A stretch of DNA of 64,000 nucleotides, from assembly GCA_014376585.1 (NCBI GenBank), contig JACMRG010000255.1, positions 1-64,000 of the forward strand, given 5' to 3'. Made by a program: the position numbers and the translations under genes. A model generated the notes under the pieces. That model saw only the letters and a list, made by a program, of their open reading frames with translations. It searched no databases and was not told the DNA's origin. Below, one piece after another: positions 35,123 to 44,658 of this stretch (positions are counted from its first letter, which is position 1; every line of letters begins with the position of its first letter). Source of the DNA: Opitutaceae bacterium (GTDB taxonomy: Bacteria; Verrucomicrobiota; Verrucomicrobiia; Opitutales; Opitutaceae).

Positions 35123-35505
35123 ACTATCTGTGGGACACCCACGCGTGGATCTGGGCGGCCAACAACGATCCGCAGCTCTCGCGCCGCGCCCGGCAGCTCC
35201 TGCTGACGACCGAGCCGGAGAGTCACGCCGTCGCGGATATTTCGCTGTGGGAAACGGCGATGCTGGCGACGCGCGGGCGGATCACGCTCAACGGTTCGCT
35301 GGAGCGGTGGTTCGAGCGGGCGATCGCCACGGTGACCGTGCTGCCGATCACCAAGGGCATCGCGATCCACTCGGTCGCCACGACCTGGGCGCATCAAGAC
35401 CCGGCGGACCGGTTGATCGCGGCGACGGCGTTGGAGCACGGGCTGACGCTCGTGAGCAAAGATGCGGTCATCACCAAGTGGAGCGGAGTGAAAGTGCTGT
35501 GGTAG
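35119..35505 (+). CDS. VapC-type PIN-domain toxin
   Basis: This 128-residue PIN protein starts at GTG 35119 (MNYLWDTHAWIWAANNDPQL). Acidic residues are where expected: D in LWDTHAWIW, E in ADISLWETAMLATRG, and D in DPADRLIAATALEHGLTLVSKD. The WDTHAWIW start and WE.AML. motif resemble the Phd-linked VapC subfamily. It is predicted to be an RNase inhibited by the overlapping antitoxin. Confidence 0.87.
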   Translation: MNYLWDTHAWIWAANNDPQLSRRARQLLLTTEPESHAVADISLWETAMLATRGRITLNGSLERWFERAIATVTVLPITKGIAIHSVATTWAHQDPADRLIAATALEHGLTLVSKDAVITKWSGVKVLW

Positions 35506-35552
35506 GCCAGGAATGGCGGCAGGCGATGGGCCTGATCGGTCCATTCGGGCCG

Positions 35553-36374
35553 TTATTTCAATGAGGCGAGCGCGTCGGTGATGGCGACGGTCTGGCGCTG
35601 ACGCTCGAGGAAGAAGCTCACTTCGGTGTAGCCGGCGGCTTGGAGGTGCTTGAGGGCAGCGGGATAGTTGTCACCGACGCGGGTGGGGCGGTGGGCGTCG
35701 GCGCCGATCACGACCGGGATGGCGCGCGCGCGCATGAGGGCGAGCATCGCGGGGCCGGGATTCATCTCGGGGAGGGTTTTGTTGAGGCCGCTCGTGTTGA
35801 TTTCCATGGCGACGCCGGTGGCGGCGATGCGATCGAGGGCGCGTTCGATGTCGGGCTGGATGCGTGCGAAATCCCAGTCGGCGGGCGATTCGTTTTTCAC
35901 GAGATCGGGATGCGCGACGGTATCAAAGAGGCCGGTCTCGGCGGACTCGGCAACGTGGTCGAAATACGTGCTTTGGTAGGCGTGGGGATCGCCGGTGAAG
36001 TAGCGCGCTTTGTAAGGGATCATCTGCATGTGCACGGAGCCGAGCACGTGGTGCAGCGGCACGCGGGCGTGGAGTTCGCGCAGCCAGGTTTCGAGGCCGA
36101 AACCAGGCAGGTAATCGCTCTCCAGGCCGAGGCGCACATCAACGCGGCCGGCGAATTCCTCGCGCGTGCGCGCGATGAGATCGACGTAGGCGGGAAACTC
36201 CTCGGGCGACATCCGGTATTGGAGACTGAGGCCGTCGGGCAGCGGACAATGACAGGTGAAGATGATGCCCTTGAGGCCGCGCGCCTCGGCTTGCGCGGCA
36301 TACTCGGAGGGCGTGCCGTGCGCGTGTTTGCAGAGGGTGGTGTGGGCGTGGGATTCGTAGAGGAACGGTGGCAT
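35553..36374 (-). CDS. PHP-family histidinol-phosphatase-like enzyme
   Basis: A 273-residue PHP-domain protein (MPPFLYESHAHTTLCKHAHG). Metal ligands are visible in order: ESHAHTTLC.HA, ITFTCHCPLPDG-like FTCHCPLPDG, GLESDYLPG, LGSVHM, DTVAHPDLVK, MEINTSG and GADAHRPTRVG. The layout matches HisJ-type histidinol phosphatases, which remove phosphate from histidinol phosphate in histidine synthesis. No other his gene is nearby, so a different phosphoester substrate is possible. Confidence 0.82.
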   Translation of the reverse strand: MPPFLYESHAHTTLCKHAHGTPSEYAAQAEARGLKGIIFTCHCPLPDGLSLQYRMSPEEFPAYVDLIARTREEFAGRVDVRLGLESDYLPGFGLETWLRELHARVPLHHVLGSVHMQMIPYKARYFTGDPHAYQSTYFDHVAESAETGLFDTVAHPDLVKNESPADWDFARIQPDIERALDRIAATGVAMEINTSGLNKTLPEMNPGPAMLALMRARAIPVVIGADAHRPTRVGDNYPAALKHLQAAGYTEVSFFLERQRQTVAITDALASLK

Positions 36375-36584
36375 GGAGGCGGCCGGTCCGCACGCGGGCG
36401 CGCGGGACCGAGGGAAGAGCGTGCGCCGAAGCGTCGGCGCGGCAAGGGCGGCGTTGGGGGCGGTGCTCGGAAGGGTGGCGCCCGCTCTCCGCGCGGGCTG
36501 TCTCGGGTAATACCAAGCCCGCTCGGACCGATAGGACGCACGGCGTGAAGAGCCGGCGACTCGCGTGGTAAAAGGCCCGGGAAA

Positions 36585-38801
36585 TCAGACCGCGATGTTT
36601 TGATTTGAAGTATAGATCCGGTGGGGACGGGCCACGAGGGTCTCGGCGACAGAGGCCATTCCGAGGGCGATAAGAGGCAGCAGTGTCAGTGCGACGATAG
36701 CAGCGGCGACCGGATTGATCGGTCCGCTCAACTGCTGCGGAGGTCCCCACCAGGTGCAGGCGGTGTAAGCGACGATCACGATCGCAAACGGGGGAAAGGT
36801 GTAGCGGTGAAACCGCGCCAGCCCGAGGCTGCAAGCGATGAAGATGCCGGTGACGGCCGCGTAGGAGCCCTGATGAATCACCGCGCCGTCGAACATGAGC
36901 AGGCACCAGAGGATGACGGTCGATGCCGTCCAGAGCAGGAGCCCCCAAAGCATCCGCGACGAAATTTCACCCGGCAGAAAGCAGGTGAAAATGGCCGGCG
37001 CCAATCCCACGATCCACCAGGTCAGCGCCCGGAACAGGTAGAAGAATTCCTCGTGTCGGCGATCCGTCGTCGAGCGCTCCGAAAGATTCCAAAGCAAACT
37101 GAATCGCCCGACGACCTGCATTTTAAAATTATTTATTTTGGCCGCGACGATTTCATCCGTCGAAAGCCGGGAATAGGCCGAGTGAATGGTTTCCCGAGCG
37201 CTCCGAAGGTCCACGGCCACCTGTCCCCCGAGGTGCCATTTGAACAGGCGATTCGCGGGCGGCGCGTAGAATTTTTGGAACGCGGTCCAGGGGAGTGCCA
37301 GCAGGAGAAAAACCGCGGCGGCCGTGCCCCACCCGCGCCATTCGCGCCGCCGTAGCAGCCGCCAGAAAGCCCAGACGCCAAGCGTAAGAAACGAGAAGGC
37401 GATTCCGCCATGCGACAGCCAGGCGAGGCTCGCGAACAGTCCTCCCGCCAAGAAATGTTTGGTGGGTATTTTGTCGCGGCCGGCCCCGATCCACAGGCCG
37501 AAGACTCCCATGCCCAGCGCCGACGCCGACAGTTTGGGCCAGACAAAAACCGTATTCAGCAAAAAGAATCCCGAGAAGGCGAGAAGCGAGGTCCACGCGC
37601 AGGCGCGCAGCACGGAAAGACGCGCTTCCCTAAGCAGGCCGTAGGCCGCGGAAACCCAGGCGATTTGCAGCCAGAACCCCGACCACCCGCCGACGTCAGC
37701 GACCGGGAACCCCAGCATTTTCCCGGCACCGTAGCAAAGCAGCGTCCACCCGGTTTGCAGCGGAGGTCGATCGCTGGTCAGCCAATCCGTCCCGATGTTT
37801 TTCGCCGCCTGGCCGTTGAAAAGCATCCCGGCGAAATCACCGGACAACGAGTTGTCCGACGGGAGCACATACCGGAAGCGAGCCTGGGCGATGTAGTCGA
37901 GCGGCTCGTCGAGGGCTACGAAGTGGGTGATTCCAAGATACAGAAAGGCGATCAGGATCGTCATCACAACCGGGGCGTAGTCGATAGGCGGAGCGGGTCT
38001 TTTTCGGTAATGAAAAAACGCCAGGATCGCCACGACGGCGACCATGCAAACCGCGACATGACCGCTTCCCGGGTCGAAAAAATAGAGCCAGAAAACCAAG
38101 TAGGTGACCAGTGAGGTAACGGCGAATCCTCCGAGGGCCTGCCAATGAAGGGGCAGCAGATCGTGATCGCCGATCCCGTGCATGGCCATGACCACGAGGA
38201 AGAGATAGCAGGCGCCAAAGACTAAAAAAACGACCACGGAGCGCGTAAAAACGCGCGGAACGTTTTCGGCAAAAACAGGCTCAGAAATGCCGACCCAGCC
38301 TCGCCATTCCCCCGTGGTGTCGATCGCGACAAGCCTCGTCGTCCGCCCGCGCCACGACTCGGGCAGTTGGGTCGCATAGAGTCTCCAGTCCTGGCCCATA
38401 TCGGGAATCTTGAGGACGAGGGATTCGTGGTTTTCCCCGTTTATCGCGGTTACGGAAATGCCGGTTTGGGATGGGTAGCCACTGACGTAAAACGCCAACT
38501 TTACCGGTGCGGCAAAGGGTCCGATGGTCAATTTTCCGGTGAAACCGTCGGCTCCTCCCCAAGAGCCCCATTTTCTCAAATTGGGTTGGGCAACCAGCGG
38601 TGGCACCGAAGGGTGTTGGCCTTCCAAGGGGAAGCATCCTTCGATGATTACGGGTTGGCGAGCAGACGATGACCTCGATTGATCTCCGATAATTCCGGCT
38701 GCGACGGCCAAGAGTAGCGCGAACCCCGCTCCGATCGCCGGCAGTAGGATGAGTCCCTTTGCGGAAAGTAAGTAGTCAGCAACCGGAATCAGTTTTTTCA
38801 T
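36585..38801 (-). CDS. Large multi-pass membrane protein, GT-C-like, unknown
   Basis: A 738-residue protein. One N-terminal helix (GLILLPAIGAGFALLLAVAA) is followed by an extracytoplasmic beta-rich domain (about residues 50-180, with KLAFYVSGYPSQTGISVTAI and WRLYATQLPESWRGRTTRLV) and then ten or more helices. A long loop with LDYIAQARFRYVLPSDNSLS and WLTSDRPPLQTGW resembles the substrate side of lipid-linked glycosyltransferases of the GT-C fold (acidic residue in a first periplasmic loop, RPP motif). No name can be assigned. An AT-rich stretch upstream (38880-38950) may hold its promoter. Confidence 0.75.
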   Translation of the reverse strand: MKKLIPVADYLLSAKGLILLPAIGAGFALLLAVAAGIIGDQSRSSSARQPVIIEGCFPLEGQHPSVPPLVAQPNLRKWGSWGGADGFTGKLTIGPFAAPVKLAFYVSGYPSQTGISVTAINGENHESLVLKIPDMGQDWRLYATQLPESWRGRTTRLVAIDTTGEWRGWVGISEPVFAENVPRVFTRSVVVFLVFGACYLFLVVMAMHGIGDHDLLPLHWQALGGFAVTSLVTYLVFWLYFFDPGSGHVAVCMVAVVAILAFFHYRKRPAPPIDYAPVVMTILIAFLYLGITHFVALDEPLDYIAQARFRYVLPSDNSLSGDFAGMLFNGQAAKNIGTDWLTSDRPPLQTGWTLLCYGAGKMLGFPVADVGGWSGFWLQIAWVSAAYGLLREARLSVLRACAWTSLLAFSGFFLLNTVFVWPKLSASALGMGVFGLWIGAGRDKIPTKHFLAGGLFASLAWLSHGGIAFSFLTLGVWAFWRLLRRREWRGWGTAAAVFLLLALPWTAFQKFYAPPANRLFKWHLGGQVAVDLRSARETIHSAYSRLSTDEIVAAKINNFKMQVVGRFSLLWNLSERSTTDRRHEEFFYLFRALTWWIVGLAPAIFTCFLPGEISSRMLWGLLLWTASTVILWCLLMFDGAVIHQGSYAAVTGIFIACSLGLARFHRYTFPPFAIVIVAYTACTWWGPPQQLSGPINPVAAAIVALTLLPLIALGMASVAETLVARPHRIYTSNQNIAV

Positions 38802-39087
38802 ATGATTGGGATATTCCTCGGCTCAGGACAGGTGCCGGAGCTGGGGTCAATAACTGAGACAATCGCAGTCTCCCAATCCACGATTAGCTTATAGTAAAAA
38901 TTTATATTGTAATGATTATTAACGAATAAAATTAAAATAAGTCGCGCTAACCGGGGGATGATCGATGAAAGGGGATGCGGGGCCGCGGCATGGAAACAAC
39001 TTCGGCCCTTCGTAAAAATATACGCGTAGCTTTCAAGGCGGTGGACGTGGGTGAGGCGGGTTAACGGTGGCGGTAGCCTCACTGACT
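38802..39087. other. AT-rich spacer, probable promoter region
   Basis: This 286-bp gap upstream of the membrane-protein gene contains an unusually AT-rich block (about 38880-38945) in an otherwise GC-rich window. It probably carries the leftward promoter. No convincing hexamer pair was found and a small leftward frame here looks spurious. Confidence 0.4.
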
Positions 39088-39840
39088 TCATGGCTTGGGT
39101 GTCGGAAGGTCGCGAAGTGGGATTCCCGGCAAATCAGGTTTGGTAGGGACTGTGTCCGCGGGAAGATCGGGCTTGGGGGTAATTTTCGGCGCTGCGGGAG
39201 CCGGCGGCGGAGCCGAAGTGGACGACGGCAGCAGATCAATGGGTTTGGCGGCGAGTTCGCGCTCGATGGCGGGGGCGCGGTTTTCAGCGGCGGTGATCCA
39301 CTCGGGGTGGCGGAGTTTCTGGATGCGGGCGCGCACGGTTTGCTCGGTGTCGCCGCCGGTGCCGCGTTTCGTGGCGAGGATGAGCCAAGCGAGGCCCTCG
39401 GTGTAGTCGCGCTTCACCCCGTGGGCGCCGACGTAGGCAGCGCCGACGTTAAAGAAGGCCTCCTTTTCGCCGGCGGCGGCGGCGGCGCGAAAGTAGGCGA
39501 GGGCGCGGCTGCGGTCTGGGGAGACGCCGTCGCCTTCGTCGTAAACCATGCCGAGGCGGAACGCGGCGGAGCCGATGCCGCCGCGGGCGGCCTTTTCCAG
39601 GAGAGTGAGTGCGCGGGGAATATTTTGCGCGACGCCATCGCCGCGCAGGAGCTGCTCGCCGAGCTGGGCGCAGGCCTTGAGGTTGCCGGTGGCGGCGTAG
39701 CGTTCGAGGTCGGCGAGGTTGGACCACGGCACACGGTCGCCGGCTGACATCATAACCGGCGCGGAAGCGGCCGTGCCTGACGCTGCCGCAAACGTGGCGG
39801 CGGTCGAAGTAAGGCAGACGAAAGCGAAACGGAGCTTCAT
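39088..39840 (-). CDS. Secreted Sel1-repeat protein
   Basis: A 250-residue protein with signal peptide (MKLRFAFVCLTSTAATFAAA). It then has three to four Sel1-like repeats: KACAQLGEQLLRGDGVAQNI, AAFRLGMVYDEGDGVSPDRS and AFFNVGAAYVGAHGVKRDYT. A Pro-rich tail (APPPAPAAPKITPKPDLPAD) may sit in the cell wall or periplasm. Sel1 repeats mediate protein contacts. No partner is evident. The start at 39840 is preferred, since an upstream in-frame ATG at 39894 lies in the recA terminator. Confidence 0.83.
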   Translation of the reverse strand: MKLRFAFVCLTSTAATFAAASGTAASAPVMMSAGDRVPWSNLADLERYAATGNLKACAQLGEQLLRGDGVAQNIPRALTLLEKAARGGIGSAAFRLGMVYDEGDGVSPDRSRALAYFRAAAAAGEKEAFFNVGAAYVGAHGVKRDYTEGLAWLILATKRGTGGDTEQTVRARIQKLRHPEWITAAENRAPAIERELAAKPIDLLPSSTSAPPPAPAAPKITPKPDLPADTVPTKPDLPGIPLRDLPTPKP

Positions 39841-39894
39841 GATGGGGCGACGGACCTTGAGTGGGGCGGCAGGTTTCACGCGAGCGTCGGCCAT

Positions 39895-39933
39895 AAAAAA
39901 TCAGGTCGCCAACGGAGTTGGTGCGACCTGATT
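39895..39933 (-). terminator. Rho-independent terminator of recA
   Basis: Read on the minus strand, AATCAGGTCGC and GCGACCTGATT form an 11-bp stem with an 11-12-base loop, followed by a T-run (TTTTTTAT). It lies 42 bp after the recA stop codon. Confidence 0.85.
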
Positions 39934-39974
39934 GGCGGAGGACAGCGGGCGGGGCTCGATATTTTTAAAAAAGT

Positions 39975-41045
39975 TTAGACGTCGTCGTCGGCTTTCGGGC
40001 CGGAGGCGGTGATGACGACTTTTTCCATGATCGCCTTGGAGATCTTCTCGGCGAGTTCGGGCTTTTCCTTGAGCGCGGCTTTGGCGGCGTCGCGGCCCTG
40101 GCCGACGAGGTTGCCTTCGTAGGCGATCCACGCGCCCTTCTTTTCGAGAATCTTGTGCTCGATACCGAGATCGATGAGCGAGCCCATCTTGGAAATGCCC
40201 TCGTCATACATGATGTCGAATTCGACCTCGGTGAAGGGCGGGGCGACTTTATTTTTGACGATTTTGATCTTGGTGCGATTGCCGATGACCTTGCCCTCGG
40301 GGGTCTTGATCTGGTCCTTGCGGCGGATGTCGATGCGGACGGAGGAGAAGAACTTCAGGGCGCGACCGCCGGAGGTCGTCTCCGGGCTGCCGAACATGAC
40401 GCCGATCTTTTCGCGAATCTGGTTGGTGAAGATGCAGACGCAGTTGGTCTTGCTGACGACGGCGGTGAGGCGGCGCATGGCCTGGGACATGAGACGGGCC
40501 TGGCTTCCCATGGTCATGTCGCCCATCTGGCCGTCGAGTTCGGCCTTGGTGATGAGGGCGGCAACGGAGTCGAGGACGATAACGTCGATGGAATTGGAGC
40601 GGATCAGCGTCTCCATGATGTTGAGGGCGTCTTCACCGGAGTCGGGCTGGGAGACGAGGAGATCGTCGAGATTCACGCCGACAACGCGGGCGTATTTCGG
40701 GTCGAGGGCGTGCTCGACGTCGATGAAGGCGGCGAGACCGCCCTTTTTCTGGGCCTCGGCGATGACGCTCAAACAAAAGGTGGTCTTGCCGGAAGATTCC
40801 GGTCCGTAAATCTCTATGATGCGGCCTTTTGGGAGACCACCGACGCCGAGGGCGAGGTCCACGGCAAGGGAGCCGGTGGAGAGGGTTTCGACCTTCATCT
40901 TGGCGTTGGAGCCGAGACGCATGATGGAGCCGTCGCCGAACTGTTTGGTGATGGAGGAGAGCGCGAGCTCGATGTTTTTCTCGCGGGCGTGGGTGACGGG
41001 GCCGACGGCGGCGGCGGCGGTTTTGGCGGGAGCGGCTTTGGACAT
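39975..41045 (-). CDS. recA: Recombinase A
   Basis: RecA binds single-stranded DNA, drives strand exchange and triggers LexA self-cleavage. The 356-residue protein has the P-loop GPESSGKT (residues 81-88), [28 protein letters not shown], the L2-region [18 protein letters not shown] and [18 protein letters not shown]. The C-terminal tail is acidic (GPKADDDV). It has a proper terminator and a palindrome upstream. The gene is divergent from dndC. Confidence 0.97.
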   Translation of the reverse strand: MSKAAPAKTAAAAVGPVTHAREKNIELALSSITKQFGDGSIMRLGSNAKMKVETLSTGSLAVDLALGVGGLPKGRIIEIYGPESSGKTTFCLSVIAEAQKKGGLAAFIDVEHALDPKYARVVGVNLDDLLVSQPDSGEDALNIMETLIRSNSIDVIVLDSVAALITKAELDGQMGDMTMGSQARLMSQAMRRLTAVVSKTNCVCIFTNQIREKIGVMFGSPETTSGGRALKFFSSVRIDIRRKDQIKTPEGKVIGNRTKIKIVKNKVAPPFTEVEFDIMYDEGISKMGSLIDLGIEHKILEKKGAWIAYEGNLVGQGRDAAKAALKEKPELAEKISKAIMEKVVITASGPKADDDV

Positions 41046-41098
41046 GGGAGGGAGGATTGGGCTGAGGGCTAAGGTTGCGCTAAAAGCGGTTTGATGGG

Positions 41099-41117
41099 TA
41101 AGACATAGTGTGTCTTA
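41099..41117. promoter_or_regulatory. 19-bp palindrome between recA and dndC
   Basis: TAAGACA-TAGTG-TGTCTTA is a perfect inverted repeat with 7-bp arms. It lies 53 bp upstream of the recA start and 151 bp upstream of dndC, the only strong palindrome in the shared regulatory region. It could be an SOS-type or other repressor site. It does not match the TGTTC-N4-GAACA motif I associate with verrucomicrobial LexA. Confidence 0.45.
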
Positions 41118-41268
41118 GCCATGTCCGTCAAGATCTATTACGAAAAGAAATTGAATTGTTGCGAGATCGAATCGGGACACTGAAGGCAAAGTCCCGGTTC
41201 GGAACGCGGATTTTCCCAGCTCTTGCTTTCGTCCGCCGGCCTTACGACGTTTGCCGACCTTCGCCCGC

Positions 41269-42564
41269 ATGTTTCCAGAAATCACCCGCTCTCTCCGCGA
41301 TCTCTACCTCAATGACCCGCGCCCCTGGATGATCGGATTTAGCGGCGGCAAAGACAGTTCGCTGGTTGCCCACCTGATATTTGACGCGGTGCTGAGCATC
41401 CCCGCCGACCAGCGCACCAAGGAGATTCACCTGCTTTGCACGGACACGCGCGTGGAAATTCCCGCAGTCGTGGAAACCATCGAGGGCACCTTGGCCAAGA
41501 TGCAGCGGGCGTCGGACGACCAAGGCTTGGGCATCAGCACCCATCTCCTGCGGCCACCGCCTGAACAGAGCTTCTGGGTTAATATTATCGGTCGTGGTTA
41601 CCCGCCACCAAACCGCGTTTTTCGCTGGTGCACCCAGCGGATGAAAATCGACCCGGTAAACGTCTTCGTCGAGCGCTGGCTGGGCCGCGATGGTGAGGCG
41701 ATTCTCCACCTCGGCGCTCGCCGTTCGGAAAGCGCCTCCCGCGCCCAAACTCTCGCCGATTACGAGGTGCGCAACGGCCTCCGCAAACACCCCGACCTTC
41801 CCCGCGTCGCCGTCTCCAACCCCATCGAAAATCTCATGACTGAGGAGGTCTGGGCTTACCTCCTCCAAAACCCGGCACCATGGGGCGGCACGCACAAGGA
41901 GCTTTACCGGCTCTACAACAATGCCGGCGGCGGCGAATGCCCCATCCATATCGACACCAGCACGCCCAGTTGCGGTTCGTCCCGCTTTGGCTGCTGGACC
42001 TGCACGGTAGTCGAGCGCGACAAAGCCAGCGAGGGCCTTTTGGCCAGCGGCGACGACCGCATGGAGCCGCTCATCGCTTTCCGTGCCCGCCTTCAATATT
42101 ACCAAGACCCGGAGAATAAGCAGCGCGACCGCGTGCGCATGAACGGCACGCAGACCGACACCAGTTGGGGGCCGCTCCTCATGTCGGCCCGCAAAGAATT
42201 GTTGAAAGAGCTACTTGCGCTTCAGCAAGAGACCGAACTTCGTCTTATCACTGATGAAGAATTGCTGCTCATCCAGCAGATGTGGAAAGGGGCGCGTGAC
42301 CCCGACGACGGGCGGGGCGTCGCCCGTATTCTCAATGCTCAAAGCGGTCTCCCCATGAATGACGTGCGGAAAACCTCTCGCCTGCGTCGCTTGGAAGCCG
42401 AAATCGCGGAGGAACAGAATCTGAATGCGGACACCCTGCTGCGCTTGGTGAGCAAGGTGGACGAATATAGTGAATCCCAACGCGCCCATGGTTTGCAGGC
42501 CGCGCTACGAAGCATATTGGAAGACGATTTGCGGGAGTCGGGTGCGAGCCAAAGCAAAGACTGA
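41269..42564 (+). CDS. dndC: DNA phosphorothioation protein DndC (PAPS-reductase-like)
   Basis: DndC is an ATP-pyrophosphatase with an iron-sulfur cluster, thought to activate the DNA backbone and help insert sulfur. The start at ATG 41269 (MFPEITRSLRDLYLNDPRPW) gives 431 residues. The PP-loop SGGKDSS is at residues 25-31. RWCTQRMKIDPVNVF (Cys121) and CGSSRFGCWTC (Cys235, Cys242, Cys245) supply the likely four cluster ligands. SILHLGARRSES-like ILHLGARRSESASRA is also present. It is followed by dndD after only 6 bp. The family is usually somewhat longer, but all core motifs are here. It opens the island next to recA. Confidence 0.9.
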   Translation: MFPEITRSLRDLYLNDPRPWMIGFSGGKDSSLVAHLIFDAVLSIPADQRTKEIHLLCTDTRVEIPAVVETIEGTLAKMQRASDDQGLGISTHLLRPPPEQSFWVNIIGRGYPPPNRVFRWCTQRMKIDPVNVFVERWLGRDGEAILHLGARRSESASRAQTLADYEVRNGLRKHPDLPRVAVSNPIENLMTEEVWAYLLQNPAPWGGTHKELYRLYNNAGGGECPIHIDTSTPSCGSSRFGCWTCTVVERDKASEGLLASGDDRMEPLIAFRARLQYYQDPENKQRDRVRMNGTQTDTSWGPLLMSARKELLKELLALQQETELRLITDEELLLIQQMWKGARDPDDGRGVARILNAQSGLPMNDVRKTSRLRRLEAEIAEEQNLNADTLLRLVSKVDEYSESQRAHGLQAALRSILEDDLRESGASQSKD

Positions 42565-42570
42565 TTTTCG

Positions 42571-44658
42571 ATGGCAAATCAGATTTCAATCGAGTCGCTT
42601 GAGCTGACGAATTTTGGTCCGTTTTATGACCATAACGTCATCGATTTTAAGGTCGATAAACGCCGTCCTCCCCACGTCCTGATTGGCGGCCAAAATGGTG
42701 CGGGCAAAACGCACCTACTGCGCGCATTGTATCTGGGGGTTGCCGGCCGAGTTGGCATGGGTGATCTCAAAGACGTTGAAGCCAACGCTTCGGGAGCCAC
42801 GAAATTCAACCTCGATCACTTGCTCAATCGCCGGGCCCGACGCGAGGGTGCCGATACCTGCTCGGTCCGGGTGAAGATTTTGCAGCGGGATGCCGATTCG
42901 GGCAAAGAGCGCACGCTGACTCTACATCGTGATATTCACTTCCGGCCCAATTCAGCGCCCAATTGGATTTCATGGGCGGAAAGTTCGGACAATAAAACCA
43001 AGATTGAAGACGGAGACATGATCGAGCGACTGCGTGATGTCTTTATGCCGCGGGTTCTTGCGCGGTTCTTCTTTTTCGATGCCGAAAAGAGCCAGAATTT
43101 TCAGCTGGGCGAAAAGGATATTCTTGAAGGTATCAGCCGCATTTTGGGTCTGTGGTCCTACGAGCAACTGGAGGAGCATCTCCGAACGGTTTACGCCAAA
43201 GCCAATAGCGAGCTGACAAAAGATGGGGCGAGTAATGCGACCGCGAAACTGGCAACTGCGAGCGGCGAGGTAACGCGACTCAAAGGAGAAATCCAAGGCG
43301 AGACGTTGGAGATCAAACGCATCACGACCGAACTGCTGGAGACCGAGGCAGAGCTGCTAAATATCGAGGACCGGCTGAAGACCATCGGGGCCATCGACCC
43401 GAAAAAACTGTCCGATAATCAAAGCAGCCGCGAGGCTGCTGCTACGGCGAAAGCCAAGCTGGTAGGTAAGCTTCAACATGCGTGGGAACTTGCGCTCCCC
43501 GTCGAACTCCTCGGCGACTTGCGCGCGAAGCTGGCCGTGCAACTTGATAACGAGCAGCGCCGCCGCAATTGGGAAGACCGCCGCGATGCAGTCGCTCCGC
43601 AGCTCCCGATTATCCAAGGTAAAGTTTTTAGTGACGCCCCGGCCGAATTTGCGCTGCCAGACGATACGCTCAGTTTCTACGCCGCGCGCCTTGAGAAGGC
43701 GCTGAAGGGGTTGTTCGAGCCGCCGCCCGAGGGTGTTGATACCGTCAATATTCACCTGACCGCTACTGCCGAAGCCGGCTTGGCCGTGCGCCAGTTGCTT
43801 TCGCGTGGAGCCGACGGTTTGGCCGACATCGCCGAAGCCAGTCAGCAACTCGAACTCATCGAGGCCGACGTTGCGCGCCTCGACTTGGAAATTCGCCAGC
43901 AGATGCACAACACCGAGGCCATCGGAGCCGGCCGCGCGCTGCACGAACAACGCGGCGCATTGCAGGCGAAGGCGGCACAACTCAAGCGCGACATCGGTGA
44001 CCGCGAGGCCAAGCTGACTCGGCTGGAGCAGGCGCTCACCGAGCAGATTGGCCTGGAAACCCAGTATGCCGGCGCGGTCGCTCTCGCCGAAAAGGGCCGC
44101 AGCCTCGCGACTCGCGCGAGTGCTTACCGCGTCGCGGCGGGTGAGCTGCGGAAACGCGCCTCCGACCGGATGCGCTCCAAGATAAACGAAAAGGTGGGCG
44201 ATCTTTGGCTCGATATCATGGGCCGCCGGCGTGAATTCAGCGGCATGATGTTCGATGCACACTGGGGTTGCCATCTCGTGCGCAAGAACGGCGAAAAAGT
44301 GCCGTGGGATGACCTCAACACCTCGGCCGGCCAACGTCAGGTGCGCCTCCTGGCCTTTTACGAGGCGCTGCGGCGTCTCGCCCAGTCGGTGCCGCCGCTC
44401 GTGGTGGATACGCCGCTCGGCCGACTCGACAAAGAGGTGCGCGACGCCGTGCTCAGCAAACTCTACCTGAGCGACGACGGTCACCAGTCCATCGTGCTTT
44501 CTACCAACGCCGAGATCGACCCAGAGGGAGAACTCTTCGCCAAGATGCGCTACCGCTTTGGCAAAGCCTACACTCTCATCCCTCACGGCAAGCCGGACAG
44601 CGAAGACTACGAAGTGGAAATTCAGCCGCACTACTTCGACCGCAAGGTCACGCTATGA
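42571..44658 (+). CDS. dndD: DNA phosphorothioation protein DndD (SMC-like ATPase)
   Basis: DndD is an SMC/Rad50-like ATPase required for phosphorothioation, probably altering DNA structure for the modification complex. The 695-residue protein has Walker A GGQNGAGKT (residues 39-47) after the typical LTNFGPFYDHNVIDF. It then has long coiled-coil stretches (about 210-290 and 430-540). The C-terminal head has the signature-like NTSAGQRQVRLLAFYEAL and Walker B PLVVDTPLGRLD. The next gene starts inside its stop codon (ATGA, 44655-44658), so translation is coupled. Confidence 0.92.
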   Translation: MANQISIESLELTNFGPFYDHNVIDFKVDKRRPPHVLIGGQNGAGKTHLLRALYLGVAGRVGMGDLKDVEANASGATKFNLDHLLNRRARREGADTCSVRVKILQRDADSGKERTLTLHRDIHFRPNSAPNWISWAESSDNKTKIEDGDMIERLRDVFMPRVLARFFFFDAEKSQNFQLGEKDILEGISRILGLWSYEQLEEHLRTVYAKANSELTKDGASNATAKLATASGEVTRLKGEIQGETLEIKRITTELLETEAELLNIEDRLKTIGAIDPKKLSDNQSSREAAATAKAKLVGKLQHAWELALPVELLGDLRAKLAVQLDNEQRRRNWEDRRDAVAPQLPIIQGKVFSDAPAEFALPDDTLSFYAARLEKALKGLFEPPPEGVDTVNIHLTATAEAGLAVRQLLSRGADGLADIAEASQQLELIEADVARLDLEIRQQMHNTEAIGAGRALHEQRGALQAKAAQLKRDIGDREAKLTRLEQALTEQIGLETQYAGAVALAEKGRSLATRASAYRVAAGELRKRASDRMRSKINEKVGDLWLDIMGRRREFSGMMFDAHWGCHLVRKNGEKVPWDDLNTSAGQRQVRLLAFYEALRRLAQSVPPLVVDTPLGRLDKEVRDAVLSKLYLSDDGHQSIVLSTNAEIDPEGELFAKMRYRFGKAYTLIPHGKPDSEDYEVEIQPHYFDRKVTL

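Noticed and set aside
38798-39091. 97-codon leftward frame in the AT-rich spacer before the large membrane protein
   Set aside because: No family, and it covers the likely promoter region. It is probably chance.
41120-41182. 20-codon frame (MSVKIYYEKKLNCCEIESGH) between recA and dndC
   Set aside because: Too short, no ribosome site and no known family. It may be chance in the control region.
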